Under the pieces are notes generated by a model that was not told the DNA's origin, ran no database searches, and saw only the letters and a list, made by a program, of their open reading frames with translations. DNA of 6,321 bases from the NCBI GenBank assembly GCA_017860395.1, contig JAGDMC010000089.1, forward strand, positions 1 through 6,321, given 5' to 3'. Each line of letters begins with the position of its first letter. Within the stretch, counting starts at the first letter, position 1. Of this stretch, positions 5,725-6,321 are shown one piece after another. Source of the stretch: Bacteroidota bacterium (lineage in GTDB: Bacteria; Bacteroidota; Bacteroidia; Bacteroidales; UBA932). A program made the translations under genes and the position numbers.

Positions 5725-6207
5725 ATGTCATCAATTAAACCAACCCCAGAATGCTGTCCTCCCTTCGACCCTGTGCCATGGGACGACAAGACTTTCGAAT
5801 GGACAAACAAACCATTCGTAAAAGACAGTGTATTTACAATATTTTATATGCCTTTCGGTTTTGGATCGGCAATTAAAAGGGTAGATAAAAAGGTATCTGC
5901 AGCAGGTGCCGTCATGACCGACTGGCTATGCCTGTCGGACCACACTTCTATGTGGAATATGGATATTTATGTCGCCGTAGACAAAGAGGTTCCTGGTGCA
6001 GAAAATAAATTTCTCAGCGGTACCTTCTACAGCAAGGTTTATGAAGGAGACTTCAGGGATACAGACAAATGGTGCAAAGATTATATTCAGATTCTTAAAT
6101 CCAAGGGAATGAATATGGAAAAGATGTATATGTGGTATACAACATGCCCAAAATGCGCAAAAAAATACGGAAAGAATTATGTAGTAATTATCTCACGTAT
6201 AATTTGA
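5725..6207 (+). CDS. Conserved cysteine-containing hypothetical protein, possibly GyrI-like fold
   Basis: The 160-residue protein has no signal peptide or membrane segment and is probably cytoplasmic. Recognisable blocks are PECCPPFDPVPWD (8-20), FTIFYMPFGFG (37-47), DWLCLSDHTSMWNMDIYVAV (66-85), KVYEGDF (104-110) and a C-terminal YMWYTTCPKCAKKYGKNYVV (135-154). I recall similar proteins in anaerobic bacteria, sometimes loosely labelled hydrolase, but no catalytic motif supports that name. The strand-helix order and the KVYEG…F and YTTCP blocks resemble a GyrI-like small-molecule-binding fold; this is tentative. Six cysteines are present (10, 11, 69, 117, 141, 144); Cys10-Cys11 and the C-P-K-C pair could bind a metal or form a disulfide. 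It stands alone: divergent from the secreted-protein gene and followed by a terminator. The start at 5725 gives the N-terminus with the Cys-Cys block; no Shine-Dalgarno sequence is visible. Confidence 0.82.
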   Translation: MSSIKPTPECCPPFDPVPWDDKTFEWTNKPFVKDSVFTIFYMPFGFGSAIKRVDKKVSAAGAVMTDWLCLSDHTSMWNMDIYVAVDKEVPGAENKFLSGTFYSKVYEGDFRDTDKWCKDYIQILKSKGMNMEKMYMWYTTCPKCAKKYGKNYVVIISRII

Positions 6208-6225
6208 CAGCGGGATTAAATCAAA

Positions 6226-6257
6226 ACGGCAACCGGTTTCCCGGTTGCCGTCTCTTT
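6226..6257. terminator. Strong hairpin terminator, probably bidirectional
   Basis: ACGGCAACCGG (6226-6236) and CCGGTTGCCGT (6241-6251) form a perfect 11-bp GC-rich stem with a 4-base loop, 19 bases after the stop at 6207. On the plus strand the stem is followed by CTCTTT, a modest U-rich tail. On the minus strand the loop reads GAAA, a stable GNRA tetraloop, and the stem runs into TTTT, so it fits a transcript arriving from the right at least as well. Confidence 0.85.
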
Positions 6258-6321
6258 GAACTAACCTAAACTTAACCTATATAAATGCCTCTGCAGGCCG
6301 AACCTTCAACTAAGATTCTTA
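6252..6321. other. Right-edge tail: spaced TAACCTA repeats, no complete gene
   Basis: TAACCTA occurs at 6262-6268 and 6273-6279, 11 bases apart. It is followed by TATATAAATG; from the ATG at 6285 a plus-strand frame is open to the edge (12 codons, MPLQAEPSTKIL), too short to call a gene. Read on the minus strand the stretch would be the 3' end of a transcript leading into the hairpin terminator at 6226-6251. Which strand is used cannot be decided from 70 bases. Confidence 0.3.

Overview
The window looks like a chromosomal segment from a member of the Bacteroidota, probably Bacteroidales or a close relative. The signs are a SusC/RagA-type TonB-dependent transporter, signal peptides cleaved before Gln (…A|Q), AT-rich intergenic DNA, promoter boxes of the Bacteroidetes type (TTTG … TAnnTTTG), and gene starts without a usable Shine-Dalgarno sequence. 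No insertion sequence, CRISPR array, tRNA or rRNA is visible.

Layout from left to right. (1) Positions 1-1763, minus strand: the N-terminal 587 codons of a SusC-like outer-membrane transporter; the C-terminal barrel and any SusD partner lie beyond the left edge. (2) 1764-2085: a 322-base gene-free stretch that would serve as the promoter and long leader of the SusC gene. It holds a good promoter candidate and several short perfect inverted repeats. (3) 2086-2523, minus strand: a MarR-family regulator, divergent from (4) a tight three-gene plus-strand operon at 2640-4877. The operon encodes a membrane-anchored alpha/beta hydrolase of the proline-iminopeptidase type, a DUF3788 protein, and a metallo-beta-lactamase-fold hydrolase. 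The genes are 1 base apart or overlap by 4 bases. (5) 4882-5541, minus strand: an unrecognised secreted protein, convergent with the operon and only 4 bases from it. (6) 5725-6207, plus strand: a conserved cysteine-bearing hypothetical protein, followed by a strong hairpin terminator that could work in both directions. (7) 6252-6321: a short tail with no complete gene.

The most coherent unit is the MarR-hydrolase-DUF3788-MBL module. The divergent promoters carry identical -7 boxes that form a 9-bp inverted repeat, the usual geometry for a MarR protein controlling itself and its neighbour. Two hydrolases, one probably facing the periplasm and one cytoplasmic, suggest processing or detoxification of a small molecule or peptide; the substrate cannot be read from sequence. 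A perfect 13-bp inverted repeat inside the DUF3788 gene, just upstream of the MBL start, is the least expected sequence feature of the window.
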